Positions 4,965-8,613 of a DNA stretch of 8,613 nucleotides are shown here, one piece after another. The translations under genes were made by a program, and so were the position numbers. The first letter of the stretch is position 1, and each line of letters opens with the position of its first letter. A model generated the notes under the pieces. It made no database searches. It saw only the letters and a program-made list of their open reading frames with translations, and was not told the origin of the DNA. Source of the DNA: Clostridia bacterium (GTDB lineage Bacteria > Bacillota > Clostridia > Oscillospirales > SIG627); assembly GCA_017453605.1 (NCBI GenBank), contig JAFTEP010000209.1, positions 1 through 8,613 on the forward strand. The letters are read 5' to 3'.

Positions 4965-6140
4965 ATGAAACAGTTCGAACTCAAATACGGCTGCAACCCC
5001 AATCAGAAGCCCGCGCTCATCTATATGAACGACGGCAAAGACCTCCCGATCGAGATCCTCAACGGCAGACCCGGATACATCAACTTTCTCGACGCCTTCA
5101 ACTCCTGGCAGCTCGTCAAGGAGCTGAAAAAGGCGACCGGGCTCCCCTGCGCGGCGAGCTTCAAGCACGTCAGTCCCACCTCGGCGGCGGTCGGTCTGCC
5201 GCTCGGAGACGCGTTGAAAAAGGCGTGCTTCGTTGAAAACGACTCGCTCTCTCCTTTGGCCTGCGCCTACGCGAGAGCACGCGGCACCGACAGGATGTGC
5301 TCCTTCGGCGACTGGGTCGCGCTCAGCGACGAGTGCGATCTCTCCACCGCGCTTTTAATCAAGCGCGAGGTCTCCGACGGCGTCATCGCCCCCGGCTACG
5401 CTCCCGACGCGTTAGAAGTACTGAAGACCAAGAGAAAGGGCGGCTACAACATCGTCAGGATCGACGCGTCCTACGTCCCCGAACCCACCGAGACAAAACA
5501 GGTCTTCGGCGTGACCTTCTCCCAGGGCAGGAACGAAGTCGAGATAACGCCGGATATCTTAAACAACATCGTCACTCAGAACAAGACCCTGCCCGAAAGC
5601 GCCGTCAGGGATCGTATCATATCTCTCATAACCCTCAAATACACCCAGTCCAACTCCGTCTGCTTCGCGTTCGACGGCCAGGCGATCGGCGTCGGCGCGG
5701 GCCAGCAGTCGAGGATCCACTGCACGAGGCTCGCAGGATCCAAGGCCGACACCTGGTTTTTGAGACAGCACGAAAAGGTGCTCTCCCTGCCCTTTGCCCC
5801 CGATCTCTCCCGCCCCGACAGGGACAACGTTATCGACGGATACATCAACAAGAACGAAGAGGACGTCTGCGCCGACGGGATCTGGCAGAAGTACTTCTCG
5901 GTGCGCCCCGATCCTCTGACCGACGAGGACAAGGCTCTGTGGCTCGCGGGCCGCGACGGCGTCTCCCTCGGCTCCGACGCGTTCTTCCCCTTCTCCGACA
6001 ACATCGATCGCGCCAAAAAAAGCGGCGTGAAGTACGTCGCTCAGCCCGGCGGCTCGATCAGGGACGACGCGGTGATAGCCTGCTGCGACAAGTACGGCAT
6101 GGCGATGGCGTTCACCGGGATCAGGCTTTTCCACCACTGA
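4965..6140 (+). CDS. purH: Stand-alone AICAR transformylase (PurH C-terminal activity only)
   Basis: This enzyme formylates AICAR (ZMP) to FAICAR with 10-formyl-THF, the penultimate step to IMP. The protein has 391 residues and begins with ELKYGCNPNQKPA, the N-terminal motif of the transformylase domain. The IMP cyclohydrolase domain of about 200 residues found in bifunctional PurH is absent; the upstream PurO-like gene would supply it. Lys67-His68 in ASFKHVSP match the conserved Lys-His pair of the active site. Further motifs are RARGTDRMCSFGDWVALS (104-121), LKYTQSNSVCFAFDGQ (224-239) and GVGAGQQSRIH (242-252). The end, GIRLFHH, resembles the usual PurH C-terminus. Stand-alone forms are sometimes called PurV. 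ATG 4965 is preferred over GTG 4944 on ribosome-binding evidence. Its substrate ZMP is the precursor of the ligand sensed by the operon leader. Confidence 0.94.
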   Translation: MKQFELKYGCNPNQKPALIYMNDGKDLPIEILNGRPGYINFLDAFNSWQLVKELKKATGLPCAASFKHVSPTSAAVGLPLGDALKKACFVENDSLSPLACAYARARGTDRMCSFGDWVALSDECDLSTALLIKREVSDGVIAPGYAPDALEVLKTKRKGGYNIVRIDASYVPEPTETKQVFGVTFSQGRNEVEITPDILNNIVTQNKTLPESAVRDRIISLITLKYTQSNSVCFAFDGQAIGVGAGQQSRIHCTRLAGSKADTWFLRQHEKVLSLPFAPDLSRPDRDNVIDGYINKNEEDVCADGIWQKYFSVRPDPLTDEDKALWLAGRDGVSLGSDAFFPFSDNIDRAKKSGVKYVAQPGGSIRDDAVIACCDKYGMAMAFTGIRLFHH

Positions 6141-6170
6141 TATACTTACTTTTTTCAAGAGGACAAAAAC

Positions 6171-7442
6171 ATGAAGATAATGGTCGTGGGCGGCGGCGGC
6201 CGCGAACACGCGATAATCAAGGCGCTCAAAAAGAGCCCGAAAGCCGAAGTTATCTACGCCCTGCCCGGCAACGGAGGCATCGCAAACGACGCGGTCTGCG
6301 TGGATATCAAGGCGACGGATATAGAAGCGATCACGGATTTTGCCGTCAAAAACAAAATAGATTTCGCCGTCGTCGCGCCGGACGATCCGCTCGTTCTCGG
6401 AGCGGTGGACGCGCTGGAAGAGCGCGGCGTGAAATGCTTCGGCCCGGACAAAAAGGCGGCGATCATCGAGGGGAGCAAGGTCTTTTCAAAGAACCTGATG
6501 AAAAAATACTCCATACCCACCGCCGCGTTCGAGACCTTCGACAGCGAAGAGTCGGCGCTTGTTTACCTTGAGACCTGTCCCCTGCCGACGGTCGTCAAGG
6601 CGGACGGGCTCGCGCTCGGAAAGGGCGTCATCATCGCCTCCACGCGCCAAGAAGCGCGGGATGCCGTGAAGACGATCATGCGCGACAAAAAGTTCGGCGC
6701 GAGCGGCGACAGGATCGTGATAGAAGAGTTTCTGACCGGGCCCGAGGTCAGCGTGCTGGCGTTCACCGACTCGAAGACCGTCGTCCCGATGGTCTCGAGC
6801 ATGGATCACAAGAGGGCGCTCGACGGCGACAGAGGGCTCAACACCGGCGGAATGGGCACAGTGGCGCCCAACCCGTTCTACACCGCAGATGCCGCGGAGC
6901 GCTGCATGAAAGAGATCTTTCTGCCCACGCTTGACGCGATGAACGCCGAGGGAAGACCCTTCAAAGGCTGTCTGTATTTCGGGCTGATGATCACCCCCTC
7001 GGGACCGAAGGTCATAGAATACAACTGCCGCTTCGGCGACCCGGAGACGCAGGTCGTCCTGCCGCTTCTGATGAGCGACCTTCTCGAAATAATGCTCGCC
7101 GTCAGAGAAGAAAGACTTTCTGAGATAAGAGTCGAATTTTCAGATCAGCACGCCTGCTGCGTGGTCGTCGCCTCGAAGGGATACCCCGAAAAGTACGATA
7201 AGGGCTTTGAGATCACGATCCCCGAGAGCGTGAGAGATCACGTCTACGTCGCCGGAGCCGCCCTGAAAGAAGATAAACTCGTCAGCTCCGGCGGAAGAGT
7301 GCTCGGAGTGACGCGCACCGCGCCGACGCTCAAAGATGCGATAACTTCGGCGTATTCCGACGCCTCTGCGATCGCCTTTGAAAACGCCTATATGAGAAAA
7401 GACATTGGAAAGAGGGCTCTCGAAGCCAAGGAGCAGAACTGA
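6171..7442 (+). CDS. purD: Phosphoribosylamine-glycine ligase (GAR synthetase)
   Basis: PurD joins phosphoribosylamine and glycine with ATP to give GAR, the second pathway step. The 423 residues are the normal length for this ATP-grasp enzyme. It opens with the nucleotide-phosphate loop VVGGGGREHA (5-14). The ATP-grasp elements are VVKADGLALGKGVIIA, IEEFLTGPEVSV, DHKRALDGDRGLNTGGMG (212-229), and the metal-binding YNCRFGDPETQ (284-294). Position 286 is Cys where NARFGDPE is common; this is a neighbour of the metal ligands, not a ligand. AAGAGGA (6157-6163) precedes the ATG after the 30-base gap from the transformylase gene. The TGA stop shares its last base with the purL start codon. Its unstable substrate comes from PurF, so co-expression is expected. 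Confidence 0.97.
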   Translation: MKIMVVGGGGREHAIIKALKKSPKAEVIYALPGNGGIANDAVCVDIKATDIEAITDFAVKNKIDFAVVAPDDPLVLGAVDALEERGVKCFGPDKKAAIIEGSKVFSKNLMKKYSIPTAAFETFDSEESALVYLETCPLPTVVKADGLALGKGVIIASTRQEARDAVKTIMRDKKFGASGDRIVIEEFLTGPEVSVLAFTDSKTVVPMVSSMDHKRALDGDRGLNTGGMGTVAPNPFYTADAAERCMKEIFLPTLDAMNAEGRPFKGCLYFGLMITPSGPKVIEYNCRFGDPETQVVLPLLMSDLLEIMLAVREERLSEIRVEFSDQHACCVVVASKGYPEKYDKGFEITIPESVRDHVYVAGAALKEDKLVSSGGRVLGVTRTAPTLKDAITSAYSDASAIAFENAYMRKDIGKRALEAKEQN

Positions 7443-8613
7443 TGGTCTACAGAGTATTTGTCGAAAAGAAAAAGCCTCTCGCGCAGGAAGCGCGCGCCCT
7501 TATGTCGGACGCGGTGAACCTGCTCGGGATAACCGCCCTGGAAGACGTGCGGATCCTCAACCGCTACGACGTGCAGGATATCTCGGACGAGCTTTTCTCC
7601 TGCGCCGTCACGAACGTGTTCAGCGAGCCGCAGGTCGACGACGTATGGGAAGATCCCGATCTCGTCGGAGCGGCGGTCTTCGCCGTCGAGTATCTGCCGG
7701 GGCAGTTCGACCAGCGCGCCGACAGCGCCGCGCAGTGCATCCAGATCATTTCCCGCGCCGCGAGACCCACCGTGAAGACGGCGAAAGTCTACGCGCTCTA
7801 CGGAAAGCTCTCGGACGAGGACGTCGGCAAAATTAAAAAGTACGTCATCAACCCGATAGAAGCCCGCGAGGCGTCGCTCGAAAAACCCCAAACGCTCAAG
7901 ACCGACTACGAGATCCCGGCGGACGTGAAGATCCTCTCCGGATTTTGCTTGCTCGACGACGCCGGGATAGACGCCTTCATCAAAGAATACTCCCTTGCGA
8001 TGGACGCCGACGATCTGAGATTCTGCCGCGACTACTTCATAAAAGAATCCAGAGACCCCACTCTCACCGAGATCCGCGTGATCGACACCTACTGGTCGGA
8101 TCACTGCCGCCACACGACCTTCCTCACACAGATCGACGGCGCCGAATTCGAAGACGCGCTCATCGAAAAGACATATAAAGACTATCTCGACACGAGAAAA
8201 AGACTCGGAAGGGACAAAAAGCCCGTCTGCCTCATGGACCTCGCCACGCTCGCGGTCAGGGATCTGAAAAAGAAAGGGCTTCTCGACAAGCTCGACGAAT
8301 CGGAGGAGATCAACGCCTGCACGGTGAAGATCGACGTGACTCTGGACGGCAAAAAAGAAAAGTGGCTCCTTCTGTTCAAGAACGAGACCCACAACCACCC
8401 CACCGAGATCGAGCCCTTCGGCGGCGCGGCGACCTGCATCGGCGGCGCGATCCGCGATCCGCTCTCCGGCAGGGCCTACGTCTACGCCGCGATGCGCCTT
8501 ACCGGCGCGGCCGATCCTCTGACGCCGATCGACAAGACGATCCCCGGCAAACTGCCTCAGAGAAAGATCGTCACCTCGGCGGCGGCGGGTTATTCGTCCT
8601 ACGGCAACCAGAT
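7442..8613 (+). CDS. purL: Phosphoribosylformylglycinamidine synthase, large single-chain form (3' end outside window)
   Basis: The frame starts at ATG 7442, preceded by AAGGAG (7428-7433) inside purD, and stays open for 390 codons to the window end. PurL converts FGAR to FGAM with ATP and glutamine. The first roughly 150 residues precede the catalytic core and would correspond to the built-in PurS-like region. The linker/synthase motif TYWSDHCRHTTF (216-227) follows, and then the ATP-site signature KNETHNHPTEIEPFGG (313-328), continuing with ATCIGGAIRDP. A fused PurS-like region and this spacing indicate the large, one-polypeptide type, which I recall as typical of many Clostridia, rather than the small PurL with separate PurS and PurQ. 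The C-terminal glutaminase should lie beyond the window. The one-base overlap TGATG with purD implies coupled translation. Confidence 0.94.
   Translation, partial: MVYRVFVEKKKPLAQEARALMSDAVNLLGITALEDVRILNRYDVQDISDELFSCAVTNVFSEPQVDDVWEDPDLVGAAVFAVEYLPGQFDQRADSAAQCIQIISRAARPTVKTAKVYALYGKLSDEDVGKIKKYVINPIEAREASLEKPQTLKTDYEIPADVKILSGFCLLDDAGIDAFIKEYSLAMDADDLRFCRDYFIKESRDPTLTEIRVIDTYWSDHCRHTTFLTQIDGAEFEDALIEKTYKDYLDTRKRLGRDKKPVCLMDLATLAVRDLKKKGLLDKLDESEEINACTVKIDVTLDGKKEKWLLLFKNETHNHPTEIEPFGGAATCIGGAIRDPLSGRAYVYAAMRLTGAADPLTPIDKTIPGKLPQRKIVTSAAAGYSSYGNQ

Noticed and set aside
4070..5002. Long antisense open frame (310 codons) across purN, the PurO-like gene and the next start
   Set aside because: It spans two sense genes and their gap, with composition typical of mirrored codon bias and no recognisable motifs.
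5297..6571. 424-codon + strand frame overlapping the transformylase and purD
   Set aside because: Arg-rich, low-complexity product produced by reading GC-rich genes in the wrong frame; both overlapping genes are well supported.
7388..8398. Long antisense open frame (336 codons) over purL
   Set aside because: It lies opposite a clear purL carrying HCRHTTF and KNETHNHP motifs; it is a codon-bias shadow.
1..8613. Mobile elements, CRISPR arrays, tRNA or rRNA genes
   Set aside because: No direct-repeat arrays, transposase-like products, terminal inverted repeats, or tRNA/rRNA signatures were found by eye; the window is filled by housekeeping genes and one regulatory leader.

Overview
The window is a purine-nucleotide biosynthesis locus, with every supported gene on the + strand. 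The combination points to a GC-rich member of the Clostridia (Bacillota), probably an uncultured gut lineage. The pointers are a ZTP-riboswitch leader, a PurF of the MGGFFG type, a PurO-like IMP cyclohydrolase beside a stand-alone AICAR transformylase, and a long single-chain PurL. This placement is inference from gene content and protein style; there is no rRNA or other phylogenetic marker here.

Layout. Positions 1-276 are the 3' end of an IMP dehydrogenase gene (guaB). Positions 277-598 are a non-coding regulatory region holding two weak candidate guaB terminator hairpins, a strong sigma-A-type promoter (349-378), a ZTP (pfl-type) riboswitch aptamer (about 385-469), an overlapping intrinsic terminator (466-508), a GC hairpin, and the purE Shine-Dalgarno. 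From 599 to the window end is one tightly packed operon: purE, purF, purM (GTG start), purN (4-bp overlap with purM), a PurO-family IMP cyclohydrolase, a stand-alone AICAR transformylase, purD, and the first 390 codons of purL (1-bp overlap with purD), which runs off the window.

How it works together. PurF, PurD, PurN, PurL and PurM make AIR; PurE makes CAIR; AICAR transformylase and PurO make IMP; GuaB takes IMP towards GMP. PurK, PurC and PurB would be needed as well and are not in view. ZTP is the known alarmone for 10-formyl-tetrahydrofolate shortage, made from the AICAR transformylase substrate ZMP. The leader therefore senses the backed-up substrate of the sixth operon gene, and ligand binding would suppress the terminator and switch on both folate-dependent steps (PurN and AICAR transformylase) along with the rest.

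Most unusual points. The PurF lacks the N-terminal catalytic cysteine (Gly at position 2), and other glutamine-site motifs diverge too, while the PRPP site and likely iron-sulfur cysteines are intact. The last two steps to IMP use a split, archaeal-style arrangement instead of bifunctional PurH. The riboswitch pseudoknot carries a compensatory base-pair change. I saw no mobile element, CRISPR array, tRNA or rRNA, and no convincing new multi-gene system beyond this variant purine pathway.
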